Shown: positions 1 through 6,552 of the stretch, one piece after another
Layout: each line of letters starts with the position of its first letter
How positions within the stretch are numbered: the first letter of the stretch is position 1
Source: Magnetovibrio sp.
Lineage (GTDB): Bacteria; Pseudomonadota; Alphaproteobacteria; Rhodospirillales; Magnetovibrionaceae
DNA: 9,288 nucleotides
Assembly: GCA_016763255.1 (NCBI GenBank)
Contig: JAESUA010000238.1
Span: 1 to 9,288 of the forward strand
Direction: 5' to 3'
Notes under the pieces: generated by a model
Seen by the model: the letters and a program-made list of their open reading frames with translations, nothing else
What the model was told of the DNA's origin: nothing
Databases searched by the model: none
Translations under genes and position numbers: made by a program

Positions 1-275
1 CGCGCGCCCTGCTCAACAACCCTAGCATCCTCATTCTTGACGAGCCGACAGAAGGCTTGGCCCCGGTCATCGTGCGCGAGATCGTCGATACCATGCGCGA
101 AATCAAAGAAAGTGGCATGCCGATTTTGCTGGTCGAACAGAACCTACGCGTCTGTGAAATTCTGGCCGATCGCCATTATGTGGTGGAACAGGGCCAGGTC
201 ATTTATGAGGCCGACCACGACACCTTCTTGTCTCCAGATGCGGATCAAGTGAAGCAAAAATATTTGGCCGTCTGA
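1..275 (+). CDS. livF: LivF-type branched-chain amino acid/amide ABC transporter ATPase (3' end only)
   Basis: This is the C-terminal 90 residues of an ABC transporter ATPase whose start lies upstream of the window. The frame begins at base 3 and ends at a TGA at 273-275. Visible motifs are the Walker B/D-loop stretch LILDEPTEGLAP near the window edge, and LLVEQN about 35 residues later; LLVEQN replaces the usual H-loop His in the LivF family. The end, QKYLAV, is also typical of LivF. In this family LivF pairs with LivG on the cytoplasmic face of the LivHM permease and powers uptake of branched-chain amino acids, amides or urea. The signature motif and Walker A are outside the window. The gene is followed after 41 nt, with no visible terminator, by two amide-hydrolase genes, suggesting the imported ligand is an amide or carbamoyl compound. 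An AmiF- or UrtE-like role cannot be excluded. Confidence 0.9.
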   Translation, partial: RALLNNPSILILDEPTEGLAPVIVREIVDTMREIKESGMPILLVEQNLRVCEILADRHYVVEQGQVIYEADHDTFLSPDADQVKQKYLAV

Positions 276-316
276 TCGCGCCCTAAGAACACTCAAGGTT
301 ATTAAAGACCCGTGAC

Positions 317-1555
317 ATGAAAGATCACCCGATGAGCAACATAAAAATCGATGAAGCGCGCCTGTGGGACAGCCTGATGACGCACGCCAAGATCGGCGGC
401 ACACCAGACGGTGGCATTTGTCGTCAGGCCTTGACCGATGAAGACCGTGCCGGACGCGATCTGTTCTGCCAATGGTGCCGTGATGCCGGACTAGAGATCT
501 CGATCGATAAAGTGGGCAACATTTTTGCCATCCGTCCAGGTCTGGACAATACCCTGGACCCGGTGGCCTTCGGTTCTCACCTCGACACCCAACCGACCGG
601 TGGCAAATTCGATGGCATCCTTGGGGTGCTGGGCGGCCTGGAGGTTATGCGCGCCCTCAATGACGCCAACTACCAAACCCGACGCCCCCTGCTGGTCGCC
701 AGTTGGACCAACGAAGAAGGCGGACGCTTTCCCCCGGCGATGTTGGCCAGCGGCGTGTACAGCGGAAAATTCAGCTTGGATTACGCCAACGATTTGACCG
801 ACAGTGAAGGCGTGCGCTTTGGCGACGCGCTCAAAGACATCGGCTATGTCGGCGAGGAAACGGTTGGCGAACGCACCTTCCACAGCTATCTGGAACTGCA
901 CGTCGAACAAGGCCCGGTGCTGGAAGATGAAAGCACCGAAATTGGCGTGGTGAACGGAGTTCAAGGCATGAGCTGGCATAAACTCACGGTCAAGGGCCGG
1001 GAATCTCACGCCGGCACAACACCGATGCCTTCGCGGCTTGACGCCATGGCTGCGGCCAACCGCATCATCAGCGTGTGTTACGAGCAAGCCAATGCAATCG
1101 TCGATGCCAAAGCCACCATCGGCATCATCGAAGCCCAACCCGCATCCCCCAACGTGATCCCTCACACCGTCAACTTCACGGTCGATCTGCGCCATCCCCA
1201 AGACACTGTCCAGCAAGGCCTCGTTAGAAAAATGCTCGATGCCACCGCAATCGAAAGCGAGATCGGATTTACCATTTCCCATGAGGAAGTGTTCCGCTCC
1301 CCGGCCCTGCACTTTGACCAAGGCTGCATCGATATCGTGCGCAAGGTGGCGACCGATTTGGGATATTCACATCGCGACATCGTCAGCGGCGCAGGACACG
1401 ACGCCGTTTATGTCAGTGACGTGTGTCCAACCGGCATGATCTTTGTGCCCTGCGAAGACGGTATCAGCCACAACTCCATTGAATCCATCACCCCAGCCCA
1501 GGCCCGTGCGGGAGTCGAGATTTTGCTCGGCGCCGCCATTCGCTTAGCGGAGTAA
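317..1555 (+). CDS. Zn-dependent hydrolase, N-carbamoyl-L-amino-acid hydrolase/allantoate amidohydrolase type (M20 family)
   Basis: This 412-residue protein is full length for the M20 amidohydrolases that cleave N-carbamoyl amino acids, ureidoglycine-type or allantoate substrates, releasing ammonia and CO2. The bimetal site is readable: GSHLDTQ (His88), KFDG (Asp99), TNEEGG (Glu133 as likely general base, Glu134 as ligand), ELHVEQGP (His195) and GISHN (His385). The lid/dimerisation domain carries GRESHAGTTPM (about 228-237). The N-terminal stretch with KIGGTPDGG and LTDEDRAGRDLF is characteristic of the carbamoylase group. No signal peptide is seen, so it should be cytoplasmic. The start is uncertain: ATG 317 and ATG 332 (giving MSNIKID) both have only weak purine-rich upstream sequence. 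The gene sits between livF and an amidase on the same strand and probably shares their operon. The exact substrate cannot be read from sequence; a hydantoin, pyrimidine or ureide breakdown product is plausible. Confidence 0.88.
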   Translation: MKDHPMSNIKIDEARLWDSLMTHAKIGGTPDGGICRQALTDEDRAGRDLFCQWCRDAGLEISIDKVGNIFAIRPGLDNTLDPVAFGSHLDTQPTGGKFDGILGVLGGLEVMRALNDANYQTRRPLLVASWTNEEGGRFPPAMLASGVYSGKFSLDYANDLTDSEGVRFGDALKDIGYVGEETVGERTFHSYLELHVEQGPVLEDESTEIGVVNGVQGMSWHKLTVKGRESHAGTTPMPSRLDAMAAANRIISVCYEQANAIVDAKATIGIIEAQPASPNVIPHTVNFTVDLRHPQDTVQQGLVRKMLDATAIESEIGFTISHEEVFRSPALHFDQGCIDIVRKVATDLGYSHRDIVSGAGHDAVYVSDVCPTGMIFVPCEDGISHNSIESITPAQARAGVEILLGAAIRLAE

Positions 1556-1561
1556 GACTAC

Positions 1562-2968
1562 ATGAGCAACAAAACCGATCTGTGTTTTATGTCAATTGCC
1601 CAACTGACGAATTTGTTCGCCAAGAAGGCCGTTTCGCCGGTCGAGGTCTGCACGGCCGTGCTGGCGCGTATCGAGGCGGAAAACCCGACCTATAATGCAA
1701 TCTGTTTCGTTGACCACGAAGGCGCACTGGACTCAGCACGTGCTTCCGAAGCCCGCTGGCGGCGCGATATTCCGCTTGGTCCGCTTGATGGCATTCCCAC
1801 CACCATCAAGGATTTGGTGCTCACCAAGGGCTGGCCAACATTGCGCGGCAGCCGCACCGTGGACCCCAAGGGGCCCTGGGACGAAGACGCCCCATCGGTC
1901 GACAAACTGCGCGCCGCCGGGGCGGTATTGGTCGGCAAAACCACCACCCCGGAGTTTGGCTCCAAAGGTGTCACCGACAATATTTTGACCGGCATCACAC
2001 GCAATGCTTGGAACCCCGATCGCACCTCCGGCGGAAGTTCCGGCGGCGCAGCGGTGGCGGCAGCACGCGGGTTTGGGGTCTTGCACCTGGGCTCAGATGG
2101 AGCCGGGTCGGTGCGCATTCCGGCGGCCTTTAACGGTATTTTCGGCCTTAAACCAACCTTCGGGCGGGTGCCGGCCTATCCCTTAAGCCCGATGGGCACG
2201 GTGTCGCATTTGGGTCCCATGACCCGGACCGTTGCCGACGCCGCCCACATGCTCAATGTGATGGTCAAACCCGATGATCGCGACTGGTACGCCCTGCCAC
2301 CGCAAAACATCGATTATCATGAAGAACTCGACACCCCATTGTCCGGCCTGCGCATCGCCTATTCCAAAGATTTGGGCTATGCCGAGGTTGACCCAAAGGT
2401 TGCCGAGGTCTGCGCAGCAGCAGCACGACGGTTCGAAGAACTGGGTGCACAAGTGGATGATATCGAAGGCCCGCTCACTGAAGACCCGGTGTGGATCACC
2501 GATGTGTTATGGTTTAATGCCATCACCAAAATCACCGAAAACATGTCGGCCCAAACCATCAAGTCCATGGATACCCTGCAACAAGCGATGCTGGAACACG
2601 CCCAAAGCGTCAGCGTCAAAGATTTGCGTGATGCCAATTCGGCCCGTGAAACAATGGCCCTGCGCCTCACCCAGGTGCACCGCAATTACGATTTGTTGCT
2701 GAGCCCGGCGATGCCGCGCACGGCATTTGCCGCCGGACAGTTCAATCCCTGGGGCAGCGAAAAACCCCAAGACTGGATCCGCTGGTCATCGTTCACCTAT
2801 CCGTTCAATTTATCCCAGCAACCGGCGGCAACCTGTCCGTGCGGCTTTGATGACGACGGCCTGCCCATTGGCTTGCAAATCGTCGGGCGCAAATACGATG
2901 ACCATTTGGTGCTGCGTGCAGCCAAGGCATTTGAGGACATCGCAAAGATTTCCACAGTCGTGCCCTAG
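1562..2968 (+). CDS. Amidase, amidase-signature (AS) family
   Basis: This 468-residue protein is a typical amidase-signature hydrolase that releases ammonia or an amine from an amide. The Ser-cisSer-Lys triad is intact: Lys83 in TTIKDL, cis-Ser159 in the glycine/serine loop TSGGSSGGAA, and nucleophile Ser183 in SDGAGSVRIPA. The 24-residue spacing between the two serines is the family norm. The C-terminal part has the usual CPCGFDDDGLPIGLQIVG segment. No signal peptide is seen. It begins 6 nt after the upstream hydrolase stop, with GGAG at 1549-1552 overlapping the end of that gene and 9 nt before the ATG, so the two are likely translationally linked. Sequence alone does not separate a broad aliphatic/aryl amidase from an indoleacetamide-hydrolase-like enzyme. 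GatA is unlikely because no gatB/gatC genes are nearby and the context is catabolic. Confidence 0.9.
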   Translation: MSNKTDLCFMSIAQLTNLFAKKAVSPVEVCTAVLARIEAENPTYNAICFVDHEGALDSARASEARWRRDIPLGPLDGIPTTIKDLVLTKGWPTLRGSRTVDPKGPWDEDAPSVDKLRAAGAVLVGKTTTPEFGSKGVTDNILTGITRNAWNPDRTSGGSSGGAAVAAARGFGVLHLGSDGAGSVRIPAAFNGIFGLKPTFGRVPAYPLSPMGTVSHLGPMTRTVADAAHMLNVMVKPDDRDWYALPPQNIDYHEELDTPLSGLRIAYSKDLGYAEVDPKVAEVCAAAARRFEELGAQVDDIEGPLTEDPVWITDVLWFNAITKITENMSAQTIKSMDTLQQAMLEHAQSVSVKDLRDANSARETMALRLTQVHRNYDLLLSPAMPRTAFAAGQFNPWGSEKPQDWIRWSSFTYPFNLSQQPAATCPCGFDDDGLPIGLQIVGRKYDDHLVLRAAKAFEDIAKISTVVP

Positions 2969-3007
2969 TCATCAAACGCAGCGTTAACGCATTGTATCGC
3001 CCTCAAG

Positions 3008-3029
3008 CCGCGCCGCAATCTGGCCGCGG
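3008..3029. terminator. Weak hairpin between convergent operons
   Basis: The 85-nt convergent spacer holds CCGCGCC (3008-3014) facing GGCCGCGG (3022-3029). They can pair as 5+2 bp with one bulged C and a 7-nt loop. A separate perfect palindrome, GCGTTAACGC, lies at 2981-2990. Neither is followed by a T-tract on either strand, so an intrinsic terminator is only a guess based on position. Termination here may be Rho-dependent. Confidence 0.25.
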
Positions 3030-3053
3030 GGTGATAGCATCAAGGTGACCAAT

Positions 3054-3593
3054 TTAGAGTCTTGCGGCGGCCATGTCGTAACCGGTTCTTAAAGCCTTCA
3101 TATTCAAATCGCGAAACTTCGGTGGGGTCATGGAGCCCACCGCCGATTCCAAGCTTTCGCGTGAACACAGCTCGCCCAATCCGGCCAATACGCCCAGGGC
3201 GATGACGTTGGCGATGCGCACGTTGCCGAGTTTAATCGCCGTTTCGGTGATCGGCAGCGCCAACACCTTAAAATCACCCCGGGGTGGTTCCGGCGTCAGT
3301 TTGACATCCGTGATGACGGTGCCGCCCGGTCGCATCACTTCGGCCGCACCCTTGATCGCAATCTGGTCCAAGATCAGCATATAGTCCACGGCGCTGGCCA
3401 ACGGATAGTCGGGAATGTCGCTGCCGATGACCAGGTCCGAACGGCTCATGCCGCCCCGCGATGTGGGCTCGTAACTTTGCGACTGGGCGACGTTTTTGCC
3501 TTCGTCGGTGAAAGCGCGTGAGAGTATTTTGGCGGAAAGTTGCAGCCCCTGCCCGCCCGAACCGGAAAGGCGGATTTCAATTTCGTCGCTCAT
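3054..3593 (-). CDS. korC: 2-oxoacid:ferredoxin oxidoreductase, gamma subunit (KorC-like)
   Basis: This 179-residue protein matches the gamma subunit of four-subunit 2-oxoacid:acceptor oxidoreductases, the domain that helps bind CoA. It has the glycine-rich N-terminus LSGSGGQGLQLSAKIL (9-24) and the hallmark SYEPTSRGGMSRSDLV (40-55), which is the KorC form of the Q-S-x-G-P-x-x-R-G-G motif with Glu in place of Gly. The full length matches the family. Its start overlaps the korB stop by 4 nt (ATGA), with AAGGAAG about 7 nt upstream, so it is translationally coupled to korB. It is the last gene of the minus-strand operon. It differs from the second gamma-type domain in this operon (in the IorB fusion), which carries a different signature, SEVHGMAKRGGG. 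Substrate (2-oxoglutarate, branched-chain or another 2-oxoacid) cannot be assigned from sequence. Confidence 0.88.
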   Translation of the reverse strand: MSDEIEIRLSGSGGQGLQLSAKILSRAFTDEGKNVAQSQSYEPTSRGGMSRSDLVIGSDIPDYPLASAVDYMLILDQIAIKGAAEVMRPGGTVITDVKLTPEPPRGDFKVLALPITETAIKLGNVRIANVIALGVLAGLGELCSRESLESAVGSMTPPKFRDLNMKALRTGYDMAAARL

Positions 3594-4453
3594 TTTGCGC
3601 TTCCTTTTGCCCGATGTGCCGCACGATAAGTTTCTCCGTATTCGGCCCGATCCGTCTGCGCCAACACCCCGGTCGGCAAGAAATTGGGGCGGAACGGCTC
3701 ATCGACAATATTGCCGCCATAGGAATCCGGCCGCATGGTGCTTTTTTGCGTGAGAATCATTTCGGCTGAATTACCAAGATCATTTTTGCGGCCGAACACC
3801 TCGGTGCAATCGGACATGATCTCGACAAAGGAAAAGCCTTTGTGCTTGATGGCATCGCGGATCATGTTTTTCAGCGATGGCGTTTGAATGGTCAACTCAC
3901 GCCCGACAAAACTGGCCCCTGCGGCTTCGGCCAATTTACAGGCATCGAACACCGCCTCGGTATTGCCCAGCGGCGTGGTGGTGGTGTATCGATCCGCGCT
4001 GGTGGTCGGTGAAACCTGACCACCAGTCATGCCGTAGACTTCGTTGTTGAGCATCAAACAGGTGATGTCGAGATTGCGCCTTGAGGCATGGATCAAATGA
4101 TTGCCGCCGATGGCCAAACAATCACCGTCACCGGTGATGACGATAACGTGCAAATCGGGGCGCGCCAATTTTAAGCCGGTGGCATAGGCCAAGGGCCGGC
4201 CGTGCGTGGTGTGAAAGGTATTGGCATCCACATACGCACCAAGTCGCCCGGAACAGCCAATACCGCACACGATGGCGAGCTTATTTTTATCGATACCCAA
4301 TTCATGCACCGCCCACACCATGGCGCGAAGCGCAATGCCATGACCGCAGCCGGGACACAAGAAGTGCGGGAACAGACCTTCGCGCAAATATTCCATCGGG
4401 TTGAAGGCAAGATCTTCGCCGGTGGCATCACATTTGATTTTAGTTTGAGACAT
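3590..4453 (-). CDS. korB: 2-oxoacid:ferredoxin oxidoreductase, beta subunit (KorB-like, ThDP-binding)
   Basis: This 287-residue protein is the thiamine-diphosphate-binding subunit. It carries FLCPGCGHGIALRA (31-44), CGIGCSGR (63-70), the ThDP/Mg motif starting at GDGD (109-112) and ending at NN (136-137), and GMTGGQVSPTTSADRYTTTT (141-160), a pattern typical of 2-oxoglutarate-type beta subunits. The cysteines near the N-terminus (Cys33, Cys36, Cys66) fit the [4Fe-4S] cluster ligands of this subunit class, with a fourth ligand further on. I chose ATG 4453 because it follows the korA stop by 1 nt, has GAGGGGAT upstream, and gives a family-like N-terminus. A longer in-frame reading to 4582 runs through the conserved end of korA and is rejected. 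With korA and korC it would form the catalytic core converting a 2-oxoacid plus CoA to acyl-CoA, CO2 and reduced ferredoxin in the cytoplasm. Confidence 0.91.
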   Translation of the reverse strand: MSQTKIKCDATGEDLAFNPMEYLREGLFPHFLCPGCGHGIALRAMVWAVHELGIDKNKLAIVCGIGCSGRLGAYVDANTFHTTHGRPLAYATGLKLARPDLHVIVITGDGDCLAIGGNHLIHASRRNLDITCLMLNNEVYGMTGGQVSPTTSADRYTTTTPLGNTEAVFDACKLAEAAGASFVGRELTIQTPSLKNMIRDAIKHKGFSFVEIMSDCTEVFGRKNDLGNSAEMILTQKSTMRPDSYGGNIVDEPFRPNFLPTGVLAQTDRAEYGETYRAAHRAKGSAK

Positions 4454-4454
4454 A

Positions 4455-5600
4455 TCAGGCGATCCCCTCGATGGTGCTGAGAATATCAGCAGGCGTGATG
4501 TGTTCACCGTCGTAACGGTTGAGGCCTTGAACCCGGTCTCGCCCGGCGAGGCGTTCAATTTCCAAAACCAGTTGGCCGGCATTCATTTCCGCCACCACAA
4601 TGTGCCTGGCTTTTGAGGCCGCCGCCAACAAGGCTTGTTCGGGAAACGGCCACATGGTGATGGGCCGAAACAATCCGACCTTGATGCCTTTGTCGCGCGC
4701 GTCATGCACGGCGCTCCGAGCGGCGTGAGAGGTGATGCCGTAGGCGACGATTAAGATATCGGCGTCTTCGGTGTCCATGGCCTCAAAACATTCGACGATG
4801 TCTTTGTTGTGTTCCAGCTTGCCATACAAACGGCTCAAAACGCGGTTTGCGGTATCGGGATCTTGGGTCGGAAAACCGTCTTCGCCATGGGTCAGGCCGG
4901 TGGTATGGGTGCGATATCCATCGCCCGGTCGTGTCATCGGCGGAACCATGTCGTCGTCGGGCTGATAGGGCAAATAGTCATCCGCCTCACCCGCGGCCCA
5001 TTTGCGTTCATGGAGCTCAATTTCTTGCGCCCCGGCCACATCGACGGTTTCCACCAAATGGCCGATGGTCTCATCATAAAGCACCACCACCGGGGTGCTC
5101 AGGCGTTCCGCCAGATTAAATGCACGAATGGTTTGTTGGTAGATTTCGTTTACCGAGGCGGGGGTCAAAACGATGATCGGATGATCGCCGTGGGTACCCC
5201 AGCGCGCCTGCATGATATCGCCTTGGGCCGGGCGGGTCGGCATGCCGGTGCTGGGTCCACCACGCATAACGTTAACCACCACGCAGGGCACTTCGGTCAT
5301 AACTCCGTAGCCAATATTTTCTTGCTTGAGCGAAAAGCCTGGACCACTGGTCGCGGTCATCACCTTGGCCCCGCCCATAGAAGCGCCCAAGATAGCCCCC
5401 ATGGAGGCAATTTCGTCTTCCATCTGCACGAACACACCATCGACCTTGGGAAGTTCAAGGGACATGCGTTCGGCAATTTCACTCGATGGTGTGATCGGAT
5501 AACCGGCATAAAAGCGGCATCCTGCGGCCACGGCGGCAAGCGCACAGGCATGATTGCCCTGCAAGTTTTCTCGTTTGTTTGTGGAGGTCTGGTTTGACAT
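4455..5600 (-). CDS. korA: 2-oxoacid:ferredoxin oxidoreductase, alpha subunit (KorA-like)
   Basis: This 381-residue protein is the pyrimidine-binding/transketolase-like alpha subunit. Motifs include GNHACALAAVAAGCRF (15-30), the family mark YAGYPITPSSEIAE (31-44), QMEDEIASMGAILGAS with the conserved Glu that activates ThDP, TSGPGFSLKQENIGY and RGGPSTGMPTRPAQGD. The central part of about 80 residues after the first domain is acidic and less conserved, and the C-terminal domain carries GLFRPITMWPFPE. I chose ATG 5600 because it has AAGGAA about 6 nt upstream and begins 8 nt after the preceding stop; an upstream in-frame ATG at 5675 would lie inside the coding 3' end of the iorB fusion. The TPSSEI and GPSTGMPT motifs favour the 2-oxoglutarate/ketoisovalerate branch over pyruvate oxidoreductase. 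Pyruvate-specific fusion architecture is absent. Confidence 0.92.
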   Translation of the reverse strand: MSNQTSTNKRENLQGNHACALAAVAAGCRFYAGYPITPSSEIAERMSLELPKVDGVFVQMEDEIASMGAILGASMGGAKVMTATSGPGFSLKQENIGYGVMTEVPCVVVNVMRGGPSTGMPTRPAQGDIMQARWGTHGDHPIIVLTPASVNEIYQQTIRAFNLAERLSTPVVVLYDETIGHLVETVDVAGAQEIELHERKWAAGEADDYLPYQPDDDMVPPMTRPGDGYRTHTTGLTHGEDGFPTQDPDTANRVLSRLYGKLEHNKDIVECFEAMDTEDADILIVAYGITSHAARSAVHDARDKGIKVGLFRPITMWPFPEQALLAAASKARHIVVAEMNAGQLVLEIERLAGRDRVQGLNRYDGEHITPADILSTIEGIA

Positions 5601-5608
5601 GGGATTCC

Positions 5609-6532
5609 TTACGCGCAGGCCGCAGCGGCTTCTGGTGTACGATAAACGGTGATGGCAAGATCGGGGCACAGCCACTCACAAATGCGGCACCCGGTGCAGC
5701 GATCCGGTGCACTCAAAATCGCTTTAAGATTTTCATCCAATTGCAGGCACCGTTCCGGGCACATCTTGACGCAAATATCACAGCTTTTGCACCACGCCGG
5801 ATTGATGTCGAGGTGGACAAAATCGTGGGCATCATACGGTGCCTTGGTCGGAACTGTCGGCACCGCGTGTTCGGAACGCAAATGTCGTGCGGCATCATCC
5901 GGGCTGTCTTTTACCTTCAAGGCCCAATCACGGCCCTGATCGAAAGCCTTCATGTTGATGTCGATGGTCTTGGGCGGAACGAAACTTGAAATCACATTGC
6001 GCCAGTCATCGGCCTGGAATTCCAAAGCCGTGGACAACACCCCCAACAAAACCGTATTAGCGGCGCGATCATTGCCCAATTCACGGGCAATGCCGGTGGC
6101 GTCCATGGCATAACCGTCATTGATGTGGGCGAGAATTTCATCAGGGGTTTCGCGTGAATAACCAACCTCGGCAGAACGTTTGCGGCTGAGACATGCAAAC
6201 GGCGGCACGATATGCTGGGTATCTGAAATAAATGTCCCGTCATTGGGTTTCAAGAAATTAACCCAGCGCAAGGCTTCGGCCCATTCCAAGGCAACCAAGA
6301 TATCCGCGCCCCCCTTGGGGATCGTCGGCGACCACACACTTTCACCAAAACGCACGTGGCTGAACACACCGCCACCGCGCTTGGCCATACCGTGCACTTC
6401 GCTCTGTTTGACTTGGAAACCCTGTTGTTGACACAAGGTTGCGAGAATTTTGGACACCAAAATCACGCCCTGGCCGCCAACACCGACGATGAGCACATTT
6501 TTAGGTTCACTGGATGAAGTCATCTTGTTCAT
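5609..6532 (-). CDS. iorB: Fusion of an IorB-type gamma domain with a KorD-like 2x[4Fe-4S] ferredoxin
   Basis: The protein has 307 residues, about 100 more than a usual IorB. Residues 11-205 are an indolepyruvate oxidoreductase beta-subunit domain: NVLIVGVGGQGVILVSKIL (12-30) and VKQSEVHGMAKRGGGVFSHV (41-60), the IorB-specific form of the gamma motif. A polar linker of about 30 residues (207-237) leads to a bacterial ferredoxin domain (238-298). That domain has two clusters of ligands: Cys248, 251, 254, 258 and Cys279, 282, 285, 289, with PDLAITV after the second, which resembles the KorD delta subunit more than the ferredoxin domain of IorA. An extra Cys262 follows cluster 1. The start at ATG 6532 has AAGGAT 6-7 nt upstream; a second ATG at 6523 is possible. 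It lies 20 nt after iorA and 8 nt before korA, placing the ferredoxin immediately before the Kor genes, which lack another delta subunit in this window. Confidence 0.87.
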   Translation of the reverse strand: MNKMTSSSEPKNVLIVGVGGQGVILVSKILATLCQQQGFQVKQSEVHGMAKRGGGVFSHVRFGESVWSPTIPKGGADILVALEWAEALRWVNFLKPNDGTFISDTQHIVPPFACLSRKRSAEVGYSRETPDEILAHINDGYAMDATGIARELGNDRAANTVLLGVLSTALEFQADDWRNVISSFVPPKTIDINMKAFDQGRDWALKVKDSPDDAARHLRSEHAVPTVPTKAPYDAHDFVHLDINPAWCKSCDICVKMCPERCLQLDENLKAILSAPDRCTGCRICEWLCPDLAITVYRTPEAAAACA

Positions 6533-6552
6533 GGGAGATCCTTATGCCGCTG

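Noticed and set aside
491..1321. Long minus-strand open frame of about 276 codons inside the M20 hydrolase gene
   Set aside because: It is antisense to a gene with intact catalytic motifs, shows no recognisable domain, and is explained by codon bias in GC-rich DNA.
4454..4582. 43-residue N-terminal extension of korB
   Set aside because: It would read through the conserved 3' end of korA out of frame. The ATG at 4453 has a good ribosome binding site and a family-like start.
4809..5597. Long plus-strand open frame of about 262 codons antisense to korA
   Set aside because: It mirrors the korA codons, has no ribosome binding site or domain, and is rich in His/Gly as expected of an antisense shadow.
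5601..5675. 25-residue N-terminal extension of korA
   Set aside because: It overlaps the end of the iorB-korD fusion. The ATG at 5600 has AAGGAA correctly spaced.
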